From: Treponema sp.
GTDB taxonomy: Bacteria; Spirochaetota; Spirochaetia; Treponematales; Treponemataceae
Assembly (NCBI GenBank): GCA_017940255.1
Contig: JAGAZB010000046.1
Span: 1-64,000 of the forward strand
Reading direction: 5' to 3'
DNA: 64,000 bases
Below the pieces are notes generated by a model. The model did not search any database, was not told where the DNA came from, and saw nothing but the letters and a program-made list of their open reading frames with translations. A program made the position numbers and the translations under genes. The number at the start of each line of letters is the position of its first letter. The stretch's first letter is position 1. Below are positions 48,885 through 58,450 of this stretch, piece after piece.

Positions 48885-49811
48885 TCAGGCGTTTGCCAAA
48901 CCTTTGAGTTCTTCAAGCATTTTTGGCAAATCGGTTGCCATGTTCTCCTTTGAGAACTGACAGGTTCCTACTTTCTGGTGTCCGCCGCCGCCATATTTAA
49001 GCATAAGGCTTCCAACATTCACTTTGCAGGTTTTATTCAGAATGCTGTAACCAACTGCAGCAGAACAACCTTCTCCGCCACGTCCGCTTACAATCCATGC
49101 AGAAATATTCTGTTCAGGATACATAGAGTAAATCATAAAGCGGTTTCCAGTGTAGATTGGATCAACACCACGCAGGTCGGAAATAATCAGATTGCCTTCT
49201 ACCGAAGTATGAGCCTTAACCATTTCCTTAAACTTTTGGGTCTGTTCATTATAAACTTCAATGCGTTCCTTTACGTCTGGCATTGCAAGAATTTCTTCTG
49301 TTGTTTTATCGCGGCAGGCAACCATCAATTTTTCCATCAACTGATAATTTGAAACTGTGAATTCACGCCAACGACCAAGACCTGTGCGTGGGTCCATTAG
49401 GAAACCAACGAGAATCCATCCTTCTGGATTTTGTATTTCATCAATTGTAAGATTTCCAGAATCAACTTTATCTACGGCTTCCATAATATCATCAAAGTTA
49501 GGGAACTTTTCTTTTCCGCCGTAGTATTCATAAATAATGCGGGCACAAGAAGGGGTAATACGGCTTTCTCCTTTGTATTTACCTTCAAGCTGATTTCGTT
49601 CAAATTCGCTAGAGTGATGATCAAACCAAAGACCACAACCTTCAACAAAAGGAACGTTTGCAAGACAGTCGTTGCTGTCTACAGGGACAAGACCATCCTG
49701 TAAATCTTTAGGATGTGCAAACTTCCAATGATCTATAATTCCAGCCTCTAAAAGGAGGGCACCACAAGCAAGCCCATCGAAGTCTGAGCGGGTTACCAAT
49801 CTCATTGCCAT
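48885..49811 (-). CDS. DHH-family phosphoesterase
   Basis: 308-aa DHH/DHHA1 phosphoesterase of the exopolyphosphatase or nanoRNase type. Motif I is TRSDFDGLACGALL, motif III WFDHHSSEFER, and the DHHA1 substrate loop is KYGGGGHQKVGTCQF near the C-terminus. The aspartates and histidines needed for two manganese ions look intact. Whether it acts on oligoribonucleotides, cyclic dinucleotide products or polyphosphate is not decidable. GAGG precedes the ATG; a second ATG two codons on is possible. Confidence 0.85.
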   Translation of the reverse strand: MAMRLVTRSDFDGLACGALLLEAGIIDHWKFAHPKDLQDGLVPVDSNDCLANVPFVEGCGLWFDHHSSEFERNQLEGKYKGESRITPSCARIIYEYYGGKEKFPNFDDIMEAVDKVDSGNLTIDEIQNPEGWILVGFLMDPRTGLGRWREFTVSNYQLMEKLMVACRDKTTEEILAMPDVKERIEVYNEQTQKFKEMVKAHTSVEGNLIISDLRGVDPIYTGNRFMIYSMYPEQNISAWIVSGRGGEGCSAAVGYSILNKTCKVNVGSLMLKYGGGGHQKVGTCQFSKENMATDLPKMLEELKGLANA

Positions 49812-49908
49812 AAAAACCTCACAAAATCTTTTTTATTTCAAAATAATTCTAACAGAAATTTGAGGATTTTCAAGTTTTTAAATTAGCAGTGGGGTAAAGG
49901 ATGATTAG

Positions 49909-50691
49909 TTACAGGCCCAGCAATCTTTCTGCGTTTCTGTGAAACATTGCATCGCGTTCATCTTCTGTTAAATCAAGGCGATTAAAACGTTCCAGTTCTC
50001 CTTCGTGATCCCACATTGGGAAGTCTGAAGCAAAAAGAAAGTGTTCAACTCCGTGTGCCTTTATCATTGCGTTTGCTTTTTCAACTGGCAGCCATTCCAG
50101 GGTGCTGGAAGTATCAAAGTAAATATCCTGGCCGACAAGGTACTTCATAGAATTATCCCATTCACTGTAGCCGCCGAAGTGGGCTGCAATAAGTGTAAGT
50201 TTCGGGTGTTTTTTATGAAGGTGCAAAATGCGCTCTGGGCCAGAATAGTCATAGCGATAGTCACCGGCATGAATGATGAGTGGCATATTTAAGTCTGTGA
50301 GGATATCGTAAATGTCATCCATGCGGGCGGCATCTATCTGGAACTTCTGAAAATCTGAGTGAAGTTTAAGACCGCGCAGACCAGCTTCTTTTATGCGGAA
50401 TAGTTCCTGGCGGTAGTTGTCGTAATCAGGATGCATGGTTCCAAAGCCTATGAACTCTGGATGTTCTTCGCACTGTTCGATTGTAAAATTGTTGGAAGGT
50501 TCTACCTGCATTGCTTTAGTTGCAACCGGCAGAATGACATATTTATCTACTCCGATTTTTGAACCGCTTTCGATAAGCTCTTCCGGGAGGCCTGTGTATT
50601 TCATCGGGTAGTTGTAAAAGTCACCAACTGATTTGGAAGCCTTTGCAGCAATTTTACTTGGATATATATGACAGTGAAAATCGATAATCAT
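49909..50691 (-). CDS. Amidohydrolase family protein (Amidohydro_2, COG2159)
   Basis: 260-aa metal-dependent TIM-barrel hydrolase. DFHCHIYP provides the HxH metal ligands, MPLIIHAGDYRYD the next His, TLIAAHFGG the second, and FASDFPMWD the active-site Asp. Relatives include decarboxylases and hydrolases of aromatic or lactone substrates; none can be named here. A GAGG site precedes the ATG. Confidence 0.85.
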   Translation of the reverse strand: MIIDFHCHIYPSKIAAKASKSVGDFYNYPMKYTGLPEELIESGSKIGVDKYVILPVATKAMQVEPSNNFTIEQCEEHPEFIGFGTMHPDYDNYRQELFRIKEAGLRGLKLHSDFQKFQIDAARMDDIYDILTDLNMPLIIHAGDYRYDYSGPERILHLHKKHPKLTLIAAHFGGYSEWDNSMKYLVGQDIYFDTSSTLEWLPVEKANAMIKAHGVEHFLFASDFPMWDHEGELERFNRLDLTEDERDAMFHRNAERLLGL

Positions 50692-50780
50692 TTTGACCTC
50701 TTAATGGTAAGGAGTGAACTTAAATTATACGAAAGAAATTAAGTATAATTACAAAGCGATAGTATACTATCATTTTTCTT

Positions 50781-51668
50781 TTAATTGTTCAAATATTCAG
50801 AAAACTGCTGGTATTTGTCTACGAACTTCTGTGCTGCAATTTCATAGTATTCCCAAGAGGAAGAAAAGAGTTTTTTCATGCCTGGAATATGTATTAAATC
50901 ACCTACGTTTACATACCGGTAGTTAATCTCGTGTTCATCGAACCATTCTGCCACTCTAGGAACAGTATTTATCAACACAAATGCGATAAAAGTGGAACAA
51001 ACGAAATCATATTCAGTATATTCTTTAGAGTTTCTTTTTCGTTTACCTTTCGGTAGGGGCTTATATTTTGAGGTACCGAACTTCTGATTTTCTTCTGGAG
51101 TAAAAAATTTGCGGGTAATATCAAAAATAGCAATCTTAAAATTTTCGATTGAACTGTATTTTACTTCCGGGCTCATGGAATACATTTCAACAAATTCTTT
51201 TGCATTCTGATATTCTTCTTCCGTAACTGGAAGGGCGTAGGTCATTTGGGTGGATGTGTGAATATTACACTTTCCCATGTATTTGTGGCCTTTGATATTT
51301 GTGCAGGATTCGCTTACAAGTTGTAAATCTCCGCCTAAAGATAGTCCTAAAAAGTTATCATCAAGATAAAAATTTATTGCACTGTGGCTTACTTTTTCTT
51401 CGTTCAAATCTGTAATTTCTATTCCAGCTTTAAGAAGATTTGCAACATAAAGTGGATTGCTGTATTCAGGATTATAAAGTCTGAAAAAGAGATAGCGGAT
51501 GTTTTTATCTTTTGAAATTTCTGTATCGAAGGAAATGTTATCTTCGATGATATATGGGACAGGACTTTCGGAAAGATCTTTTGTGAGTTTATTTGTTGTT
51601 GTGCAGCTCCAAAATATAAAAAGAGAAAAGAACAACCAAATGTGAGTAATTGATAGTCTTCGATTCAT
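50781..51668 (-). CDS. Lipoprotein, possible permuted papain-like hydrolase
   Basis: 295 aa with a lipoprotein signal ending FIFWSC (Cys21 or so). EKVSHSAINFYLDDNFLGLSL (about 90-110) supplies a His, and EYDFVCSTFIAFVLI (about 220-234) a Cys-Ser pair; His before Cys is the order of circularly permuted NlpC/P60 proteins such as YiiX. That reading is tentative. A basic stretch KPLPKGKRKRNSKEY precedes the Cys block. It follows the deaminase gene by three bases, on the same strand. Confidence 0.6.
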   Translation of the reverse strand: MNRRLSITHIWLFFSLFIFWSCTTTNKLTKDLSESPVPYIIEDNISFDTEISKDKNIRYLFFRLYNPEYSNPLYVANLLKAGIEITDLNEEKVSHSAINFYLDDNFLGLSLGGDLQLVSESCTNIKGHKYMGKCNIHTSTQMTYALPVTEEEYQNAKEFVEMYSMSPEVKYSSIENFKIAIFDITRKFFTPEENQKFGTSKYKPLPKGKRKRNSKEYTEYDFVCSTFIAFVLINTVPRVAEWFDEHEINYRYVNVGDLIHIPGMKKLFSSSWEYYEIAAQKFVDKYQQFSEYLNN

Positions 51669-51671
51669 ATT

Positions 51672-52178
51672 TTAGAGGTTAATTTCGAGTTTTCTTCCAG
51701 ATGGCTGGTACTGATAATAACGAACACCAGCTGCATTCATTAAGCGCTTTGACGCTTCTACAGAAGGAGTTCCTTCGTATTTGTTTTCTGCATAAACTAC
51801 TGTTTTAATTCCGGCTTGAATGATGGCTTTTGCACATTCATTACATGGGAATAATGTTACGAAGATTTTGCAGCCTTCGAGCGAACCGCCACGGTAATTT
51901 AAGATGGCATTGAGTTCGCTGTGTGTTACATACGCGTATTTTGTTTCCAGAGTATCGCCTTCACGAGCCCATGGAAAATCATCGTCTGAGCAGCCTCTAG
52001 GGAAGCCGTTATAGCCCATGGAAAGAATTTTGTTATCTTCACTAACAATGCAGGCGCCAACCTGGGAATTAGGATCTTTTGAACGGAAGCTGGCAAGTTT
52101 TGCAACTCCCATAAAGTATTCATCCCAGGAAATGTAATCGTTTCGTTTTTGTGTTGTGAATTTGATTGAAGAAGGCAT
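51672..52178 (-). CDS. dCMP deaminase-like cytidine/deoxycytidylate deaminase
   Basis: 168-aa zinc deaminase converting dCMP to dUMP for thymidylate synthesis, if the assignment to ComEB/dCMP type is right. Zinc ligands and proton shuttle are complete: His86-x-Glu88 in VTHSELNAIL, and Cys112 and Cys115 in PCNECAKA. YISWDEYFMGVAKLASFRSKD is the family N-terminus. Start at 52178 follows GGAGG; an ATG at 52226 would place the palindromic repeat at 52207 inside the protein. Confidence 0.88.
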   Translation of the reverse strand: MPSSIKFTTQKRNDYISWDEYFMGVAKLASFRSKDPNSQVGACIVSEDNKILSMGYNGFPRGCSDDDFPWAREGDTLETKYAYVTHSELNAILNYRGGSLEGCKIFVTLFPCNECAKAIIQAGIKTVVYAENKYEGTPSVEASKRLMNAAGVRYYQYQPSGRKLEINL

Positions 52179-52206
52179 AGATTCCTCCAAAAAAGGGGAT
52201 GAGTGA

Positions 52207-52232
52207 GGTGGTTTCGCAAAGCTCAACCATCC
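52207..52232. repeat. GGTGGTTTCGCAAAGCTCAACCATCC palindrome, copy 4
   Basis: Degenerate copy with arms GGTGGTT and AACCATC, between the GH16 and deaminase genes. Confidence 0.65.
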
Positions 52233-52290
52233 CCAAATATTGAAGTTAATATATCATGAACAAAGGTGTAAGAGCAAGAAGTTATAAGTC

Positions 52291-53766
52291 CTATAGTTCT
52301 TCTTGTGTTACGCTTACGTTTCCAATCCAGACATCGTTTGAATCTAAACCAAGGTTGAATTCAAGGCGTGCTGTTGGATCTGTATCATTTTCCATTGTGA
52401 AGAAGTATGAAAAATGTTTTGTTTCTGTACTTAATTCAGGATAGTATTCCGGAGAATAAACTGCCCAGCTGTTATCGGCATCGCCACCAAGTTTTATTGC
52501 AATTTTGCGGGGAGCACTTGCTTTTGCATCAAACTGAATCTTGTAAGAATAGCCTTTTGCAACAGGCAGGTGTTGAATCAGCTGAACGGAATAATTCTGA
52601 TTTCCGACATTTTTGATTTGAACACGTCTTCCGTCTATTCCATCAGATTTTTCTGCCTTAGAAATTGCAGAGCCTCCAAAGTCTGAAAGGCCGAGGAAGT
52701 ACCAGGCTCTTTCATGAACATCCATGTTTTCGTTTGAAAGCATAGATGTACTGTTTGGATCTGTGATTGCATTCTGCATTCCAGAGTCGAAAATGAAGTT
52801 TTTACCGTCTGATGTGGTAAAAGATTTGAAGTTTGTTTCATCGCGCTTTGGTGTTGGACGGGTTACGCTTGTTGCATAAGGTTCGTTTTTGTCATAAACA
52901 CGAACATAATCTACAAGCATTTGTGCGGGAAGATCTGATGCTTCTGGAGCAACTCCGCCATCATAATTTCCACCGAGGGCAAAATTCAAAAGGATGTAGA
53001 AAGGTTTGTCGTAAGGGGCTGGGTAAGGATATGGTTCTGATTCTCCAGCTCCCAGTGACCACCACTGCTGTGTTTCATAATAAAGGTTTCCGTCTACCAG
53101 CCAGCGCAAAAGGCCTGGTTCCCATTCCAGAGAATAAACGTGGAAATCTGCGATAGTTTCGCCTGCAGGGAATTTATACATTCCGCCGGAATATTTGTTT
53201 CCAGGCCATGCCTGGCCGAAGTGAACGGTTCCGTAGACACGGTTTGGAAGGCGGCCTTTAGCTTCCAGAATATCAATTTCGCCAGAAGAGGCCCATGTGC
53301 CGTAATCTGTTGTGGCAGGAAGCAGCCAGAAGGCCGGCCAGATTCCGTTACCGGTTGGCATTTTTATTCGGGCTTCTATACGGCCGTAAGTTTTTGTAAA
53401 GAGTTCTGTGCCGTCGTCTTTAACTGTGCGCAGGCGGGCAGATGTGTAGGCACAACCACCGAAATCTTCTTTGCGGGCTTCCAGAACAAGGTTTCCGTCT
53501 TTTACGCTGGCATTTTCCTTGCGGTAATATTGCAGTTCGTTATTTCCCCAGCCTTCGAGGCCGTACTGGCTTCCTGTTCCCAACTGGAAATCCCATTTAG
53601 TAAGGTCAATTTCTTTGCCGTTGAATTCATCGTTCCAGACAAGGTGCCAGCCTTCTGGAGCTTTTACTTTGGAAGCGGCATTCTGCTTAGAACAGCCTGC
53701 TAAAATGCTGGATGCTATCAGTGTTACTGATATACCGGTAAGTAGTTTTGATGTAAATCTTTTCAT
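52291..53766 (-). CDS. GH16 endo-beta-glucanase (laminarinase-like) lipoprotein
   Basis: Extracytoplasmic beta-1,3 or mixed-linkage glucanase, 491 aa. Lipobox ILAGC gives lipidation at Cys25. The GH16 domain (about 38-310) has the catalytic SGEIDILEAKG: nucleophile Glu163, Asp165, acid Glu168. PAFWLLPATTDYG and the WQPG-like EWEPGLLRW strands follow. A C-terminal beta-sandwich (about 330-491, with HERAWYFLGLSDFGG) resembles a carbohydrate-binding module of the CBM4/9 type. Start chosen after GGAGG; it overlaps the GH30 stop as ATGA, so a GH30-GH16 operon is likely. Confidence 0.9.
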   Translation of the reverse strand: MKRFTSKLLTGISVTLIASSILAGCSKQNAASKVKAPEGWHLVWNDEFNGKEIDLTKWDFQLGTGSQYGLEGWGNNELQYYRKENASVKDGNLVLEARKEDFGGCAYTSARLRTVKDDGTELFTKTYGRIEARIKMPTGNGIWPAFWLLPATTDYGTWASSGEIDILEAKGRLPNRVYGTVHFGQAWPGNKYSGGMYKFPAGETIADFHVYSLEWEPGLLRWLVDGNLYYETQQWWSLGAGESEPYPYPAPYDKPFYILLNFALGGNYDGGVAPEASDLPAQMLVDYVRVYDKNEPYATSVTRPTPKRDETNFKSFTTSDGKNFIFDSGMQNAITDPNSTSMLSNENMDVHERAWYFLGLSDFGGSAISKAEKSDGIDGRRVQIKNVGNQNYSVQLIQHLPVAKGYSYKIQFDAKASAPRKIAIKLGGDADNSWAVYSPEYYPELSTETKHFSYFFTMENDTDPTARLEFNLGLDSNDVWIGNVSVTQEEL

Positions 53767-55301
53767 TTGTCCTCCAATATCCATGTTTGAATAGCGCGTG
53801 GCGGTATTTTTAGATAAACTGGTTCATTATTTGCGGCATCTACTGAGAGGTATACTGAGGTTGTACCTTCCGAAGAGGAGCCTTCTGGCTGGGCGTGGGC
53901 GTCCTGAGAGTTTCCTTGGGTTCGGGCTTTTTCCCAGTCGGAAATAAGGTTCGTGTTTTTTTCGGACTTGCTGAATTCTACTTTGAGTTCGAAGGCAAGG
54001 TCGGCTTCGGTTCGGTTGGTGATAATGAGGACGACTGTGCCGTCGGGGTTGCGGAAGGCGAGGGTTTCTGCTTCGTCTGTAAGGTGGCCGCTAACGGTTG
54101 CGGGTGTCATGTAAGAGAAAAATTCGGAAGAGAGGCGGACGGCGCCGGGTTGGATGAAGCGACTGAAATGGCCTATGTAGTAGAAGGAGCTTTGGAAGTG
54201 GAGGCTGCCAGTTTTTTCATCAGCTAGAATTGGTGCATCACAATAATTTCCTACGTGGTTAGGACCGCCCTGCATATCAAGGACAATGTTCCAGTCAATC
54301 CACTTTGTACAGCCACTTTTTAAATCATTAATAATGTTGTGGGCATAGCGTTCTCCAGAAAACCATGCACCATCACGAGGGCCGCCTTCTATACAACCTT
54401 CGGTAAACATTAAATCAATTTGCGGATACTTTTGGGCAATTGTTTTGATGTTGTCATACTGGTCGCCGGAATACCAGTGGAAGGCGAGTCCGGCAACGTA
54501 TTTTTCTGCTCCGGGAACTGCCAGAGATTCTTCCAGGCGTTCAAGGGCAAGGTCTCGGTTGTGATCCCAAATATAGATTTTTACATGACCAAGTCCTGCT
54601 TTTTCCAGAGCTGGTCCCAGGTATTTAGCGGCAAATTCACCTTCTTCGCTTGCGGAATATTCGCAGGAATCCCAGGTTTGAACTGCGGCCGGTTCATTTT
54701 GTATTGTGACAAAGGAGATTTTAATATCTCGTTCTGCCATCTTTTGAATAAATTTCACAAAATACTGAGCCCACAAATCTTTATAATGAGGGAGAAGATG
54801 ACCGCCATGGTTCATATCGCCATTATCTTTCATCCAAACAGGAGGTGACCATGGACTTACCAGAAATTGAACGCTGCTTCCAGCGTTCTGTGCAGCCTTC
54901 TGTACATCCACAGCTAAGGGTGAAATATATTTGTCGGTACGTTCCATGGAAAAAGATGTAAGAGTTTCATCCTTTTCAGGTACGCAGGCCCAGTTATCAA
55001 GAGAAAAATCGCAAGAATTCATATGGATTCTTGCAAGACGGTATCCGTTTCCAGTGTGAGGGTTATAATAGGCTTCAATTGCCTGCTGACGAATGTTTGA
55101 AGGCAGGCGGGAAAGTACATAGCCGGAAGATTCTGTGAGTGCTCCTCCAAAGCCTTCGAACTTTTGATGTTCTTCGGAAGGTTTTAGGGTAAGAGTTGTT
55201 GGAATCCAGCCGGTTGGCTTAAAAGCACGGTCTGCAAATGGAATTTCAGAAATTCTTTCTGAGGTGTCTTTTGCTGTTTCGTATAATCGTGTGATTTTCA
55301 T
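53763..55301 (-). CDS. GH30 glycosidase (glucosylceramidase/beta-1,6-glucanase type)
   Basis: Cytoplasmic by lack of a signal peptide, 512 aa. Catalytic Glu203 in TIQNEPAAVQTW and Glu301 in MFTEGCIEGG are the acid/base and nucleophile; FEGFGGALTESSGYVLS and SPWSPPVWMKDNGDM are family blocks. The C-terminal beta-domain (about 390-512) contains a serine/glycine-rich insertion (QGNSQDAHAQPEGSSSEG). Subfamily suggests beta-1,6- or beta-1,3-glucosidic substrates, which fits pairing with the GH16 glucanase: outside depolymerisation, inside trimming. Confidence 0.9.
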   Translation of the reverse strand: MKITRLYETAKDTSERISEIPFADRAFKPTGWIPTTLTLKPSEEHQKFEGFGGALTESSGYVLSRLPSNIRQQAIEAYYNPHTGNGYRLARIHMNSCDFSLDNWACVPEKDETLTSFSMERTDKYISPLAVDVQKAAQNAGSSVQFLVSPWSPPVWMKDNGDMNHGGHLLPHYKDLWAQYFVKFIQKMAERDIKISFVTIQNEPAAVQTWDSCEYSASEEGEFAAKYLGPALEKAGLGHVKIYIWDHNRDLALERLEESLAVPGAEKYVAGLAFHWYSGDQYDNIKTIAQKYPQIDLMFTEGCIEGGPRDGAWFSGERYAHNIINDLKSGCTKWIDWNIVLDMQGGPNHVGNYCDAPILADEKTGSLHFQSSFYYIGHFSRFIQPGAVRLSSEFFSYMTPATVSGHLTDEAETLAFRNPDGTVVLIITNRTEADLAFELKVEFSKSEKNTNLISDWEKARTQGNSQDAHAQPEGSSSEGTTSVYLSVDAANNEPVYLKIPPRAIQTWILEDK

Positions 55302-55431
55302 GGCTCGAGTATAAACCCGAGATTGTTAATATGATAGTTTGATATTTTTCTGAAAGGTGGAAAATTTTCGGGTGATTTTTGATTGGAAATGCTACTTTCG
55401 GCAAGTTAAACGACCTTCATCCCCGGTAAAA

Positions 55432-56103
55432 TTAATGTATGTTTTGAATATGTCTTCCGTCGCAGGCGAGTTCAATTACAGGAACTGCAAGTTTTCCAGG
55501 TGTGCGGTCAAAACGTAAAATTGTAATTCCTGTGTGAGGAATATGCAAAGTAGCACACAAATATGGAAAAGGAATATTAAAAATACGTGAAAGCAGGGCT
55601 GTTGAAGAACCTCCGTGGCTAAAAAGCGCGATAGTGTGTTGATCATCATTTGAACGAATATTGCGATAATAAAGACCTTCGCGTTTATAGCCCCATTTTT
55701 CAAGTAAAGAGTCAGCGTTTTTCATAACGTTATCAACATCGATTGTTGCAGTGTTTCCTATAAACACAGGAATTTCGCGCCAGTTTTCGGTACAAAGCTC
55801 CTGTCCTTTGCTAATCATCTTGTCTGAGGCAGCCCATGGGCTCCATTCTTCGTTGTATAAATCATTTTCTGGTCCATAGCGAATTTCATGCATAAAATCT
55901 AGAATTTCTATTTTTTTAATTCCAGATGCGTCTGAAAAAGCCTGGGCTGTTTGGCGGGCTCTACCCATTGGAGAAGAATAAATTTCTTCGATTCCTTCAT
56001 TTATAAGCCTCTGTGCGGCTATTTTTGCCTGTTTATGTCCTGATTCTGTGAGGCAATCTAATTCATAGTTTGGTTCTGCGTGTCTTACTAATATTAATCT
56101 CAT
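55432..56103 (-). CDS. Histidine phosphatase family protein
   Basis: 223-aa phosphoglycerate-mutase-like phosphatase. Catalytic His in LVRHAEPNYE (RHA, not RHG), phosphate-pocket Arg in YSSPMGRARQTAQAF, and second His in LFSHGGSSTALL. The chain is complete, but the substrate cannot be assigned. TATAGT ends seven bases before the ATG and no Shine-Dalgarno is present, so it is probably leaderless. Monocistronic, divergent from the chemoreceptor gene. Confidence 0.87.
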   Translation of the reverse strand: MRLILVRHAEPNYELDCLTESGHKQAKIAAQRLINEGIEEIYSSPMGRARQTAQAFSDASGIKKIEILDFMHEIRYGPENDLYNEEWSPWAASDKMISKGQELCTENWREIPVFIGNTATIDVDNVMKNADSLLEKWGYKREGLYYRNIRSNDDQHTIALFSHGGSSTALLSRIFNIPFPYLCATLHIPHTGITILRFDRTPGKLAVPVIELACDGRHIQNIH

Positions 56104-56110
56104 GAGAGTA

Positions 56111-56116
56111 ACTATA
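56111..56116 (-). promoter_or_regulatory. -10 hexamer of histidine phosphatase gene (leaderless type)
   Basis: Minus strand TATAGT, seven bases before the ATG at 56103. Confidence 0.45.
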
Positions 56117-56218
56117 ATGCTTTTTTTTGTTCATTACAATTTTTTAATTTGATTTCTACAATATATGGGTTAAACTATTTTTAACAAGCACCAATTAACT
56201 TGGATAGAGGAGGCCTTA

Positions 56219-58360
56219 ATGAGATTTGGCTTAAAATTTAAAATAATTAATTTAGTAGTAATTTTAATTAGTATTGCAGTTATTGTAATAGGACTTTTTG
56301 CAAGAACAGAATTGGCACGAACGATTTCTAGAGATACTGAACAGATTATGAAACTGAATGCCCAAAAATCTGCAAGAATTTTACGTGACGTAAATAAAAA
56401 AGAGTTTTATCTTTTGGATTCAATTGCAAATCTTCCTTTTTTGCGTGATGAATCTGTTTCCCTGGAAGAAAAAGTTGCCCAGCTTTCGGCTGTTGCCTTA
56501 GCAGATCCTGTTCATTTTGAAAATCTGGCTTTTTATAACGATAAAGGTATTTGTATTCGTCCAGATGGGGCTTATGTTGATGTTTCTACAGTAGACTTTT
56601 TTATTCAGACAATTTCTGGAAAACGTGTTGTTATTGATCCTCTTCCTAAAAGTTTTATGATTGAAGGTGCCTCGGATGACACTATTATGTTCTACTGTAT
56701 ACCTGTTTATGGAACAAATTCTAAAAAACCGATAGGAATTTTGTCTTCTCTGGTAAACGGAAACGATGTTTATAATCTTTCTGAAACAATTTTGATTGGA
56801 AAAAATTCCCATCCTATGATTATTTCAACTATTTCCGGTATGCCGATTGGACCTACAACTTATGATGGAATGTCTACCGAAGAAATTACCGCAATGCAGG
56901 AAAATGGCGGAAAACCTGTTACTGCTGGTTCAAATGAGAAAAAGACAGACTGGGATTTGATGATGGAATCTGTAATTGCAGGAAATTCTGGTTATGAAAT
57001 TCTTGTTGAGCCGAACTCTAAAGAAAAGAAGGTTGTCGCTTATGAGCCTGTTGGTGATGAAAGTGGATGGTCGGTAGTTTGTGCTGTTCCTTATAATGAA
57101 TATTTTGACAGTTTAAGCAGAGTAACTACAATCATCATTATTTCAATTATTGCCGCTGTTTTGATCGTTATTGTTGCAGTCTTTATTTTGATTACAATTC
57201 TTATTAGACCTCTTGGCTTTGTTAAAACAACAATTAATGATATTTCAACTGGTGATGCTGATCTTACAAAACGCATTGATATTAATCTGAATGATGAAAT
57301 TGGTGATGTTGTCGTAGGATTCAATAAATTTTCTGAAAAGCTTCAGGCTATTATTTCGCAAGTTAAGAAATCTAGAGATACACTTGGTTCTGCTGGAACT
57401 GCTCTGGATTCTTCTACTCAGAATACAGCAAAATCGATAGATGAAATTCTTTCTAGTATTGATTCTGTACATAATCAGATTGAAAATCAGTCTCAATCTG
57501 TACATCAGACGGCCGGTGCGGTAAATGAGATTGCCAGCAATATTGAATCTTTGGGTCACATGATTGAAAAACAATCGCTGCAGGTTTCGGATGCTTCTTC
57601 TGCGGTAGAAGAAATGATTGGTAACATTCAGTCTGTAAATGTTTCTATGGAAAAAATGACTCAGTCTTTTGATGGGCTTGCAGATTCTGCGCAGACTGGA
57701 ATTACAATGCAGTCGAATGTAAATAAAATAATCGAAGACATTAAAAACCAGAGTGAAACTTTGCAGACTGCAAATACTGCTATTGCGGCAATTGCAAAAC
57801 AGACAAATCTTCTTGCTATGAATGCGGCTATTGAAGCGGCTCATGCTGGTGATGCGGGAAAAGGCTTTTCGGTTGTTGCTGATGAAATTCGAAAGCTTTC
57901 GGAAACTTCTAGTTCTCAGTCGCAGACAATTGGTAATCAGTTGAACAGTATTAAAACTTCAATTGATAGTGTAGTTTCTGCTTCTGAAGAATCTAACAGA
58001 GCTTTCCAGTCTGTGTCTGATAAGATTTCTGATACTGAACAGCTGGTTCGCCAGATTCAGGCTGCTATGGAAGAGCAGAATACTGGTTCTCTGCAGATTT
58101 CTAACGCTTTGCATGCTATGAACGATTCATCTATTGAAGTAAAGACTGCCAGTGAAGAGATGGCTCTTGGAAACAAGGCTATTTTGGATGAGGTAAAAAA
58201 TCTTCAGGATGCAACGGGAATTATTCAATCTAGTGTTGATGGTATGACAAAGGGTGCTGAAAAAATTAGAGAAACGGGAAATGAACTTCGTGAAATCTCT
58301 GAAAGGATGAAGTCATCAATTGATGAAATTGGTGGTCAGATAGACCAATTCAGAGTATAA
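56219..58360 (+). CDS. Methyl-accepting chemotaxis protein with dCache-type sensor
   Basis: Transmembrane chemoreceptor, 713 aa. Helix 1 lies at about 8-28, an extracytoplasmic double Cache-like domain at about 30-300 ([39 protein letters not shown]), helix 2 at about 303-328, HAMP at about 330-380 ([19 protein letters not shown]), and a coiled-coil signalling domain to the end. The conserved tip is [20 protein letters not shown] (about 530-549). It signals to CheA/CheW controlling periplasmic flagella. dCache receptors usually bind amino acids or other small ligands. GGAGG precedes the ATG. Confidence 0.94.
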   Translation: MRFGLKFKIINLVVILISIAVIVIGLFARTELARTISRDTEQIMKLNAQKSARILRDVNKKEFYLLDSIANLPFLRDESVSLEEKVAQLSAVALADPVHFENLAFYNDKGICIRPDGAYVDVSTVDFFIQTISGKRVVIDPLPKSFMIEGASDDTIMFYCIPVYGTNSKKPIGILSSLVNGNDVYNLSETILIGKNSHPMIISTISGMPIGPTTYDGMSTEEITAMQENGGKPVTAGSNEKKTDWDLMMESVIAGNSGYEILVEPNSKEKKVVAYEPVGDESGWSVVCAVPYNEYFDSLSRVTTIIIISIIAAVLIVIVAVFILITILIRPLGFVKTTINDISTGDADLTKRIDINLNDEIGDVVVGFNKFSEKLQAIISQVKKSRDTLGSAGTALDSSTQNTAKSIDEILSSIDSVHNQIENQSQSVHQTAGAVNEIASNIESLGHMIEKQSLQVSDASSAVEEMIGNIQSVNVSMEKMTQSFDGLADSAQTGITMQSNVNKIIEDIKNQSETLQTANTAIAAIAKQTNLLAMNAAIEAAHAGDAGKGFSVVADEIRKLSETSSSQSQTIGNQLNSIKTSIDSVVSASEESNRAFQSVSDKISDTEQLVRQIQAAMEEQNTGSLQISNALHAMNDSSIEVKTASEEMALGNKAILDEVKNLQDATGIIQSSVDGMTKGAEKIRETGNELREISERMKSSIDEIGGQIDQFRV

Positions 58361-58385
58361 AAGAGAGATTTTGAAAGGAATTTCA

Positions 58386-58424
58386 AGCAGAAAGGGCTGA
58401 AAAATGCTCTTTCTGCTTTTTTTA
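58386..58424 (+). terminator. Terminator after chemoreceptor gene
   Basis: AGCAGAAAG (58386-58394) pairs with CTTTCTGCT (58409-58417), followed by seven more T residues. Confidence 0.8.
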
Positions 58425-58450
58425 TGTGGTTTAGACAAGCTCATACAGCG
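58425..58450. repeat. Degenerate GTGGTTT...palindrome, copy 5
   Basis: TGTGGTTTAGACAAGCTCATACAGCG, a decayed copy holding the stop codon of the minus-strand membrane protein gene. Confidence 0.45.

Noticed and set aside
52178..52226. Upstream in-frame start of the dCMP deaminase gene
   Set aside because: It would translate a palindromic repeat, and a GGAGG site immediately precedes the ATG at 52178.
53140..53703. A 187-aa open frame on the plus strand
   Set aside because: It is antisense to the GH16 gene, whose catalytic motif is read in the other strand.
57245..57844. A 199-aa open frame on the minus strand
   Set aside because: It is antisense to the chemoreceptor coiled coil and has no family-like motif.
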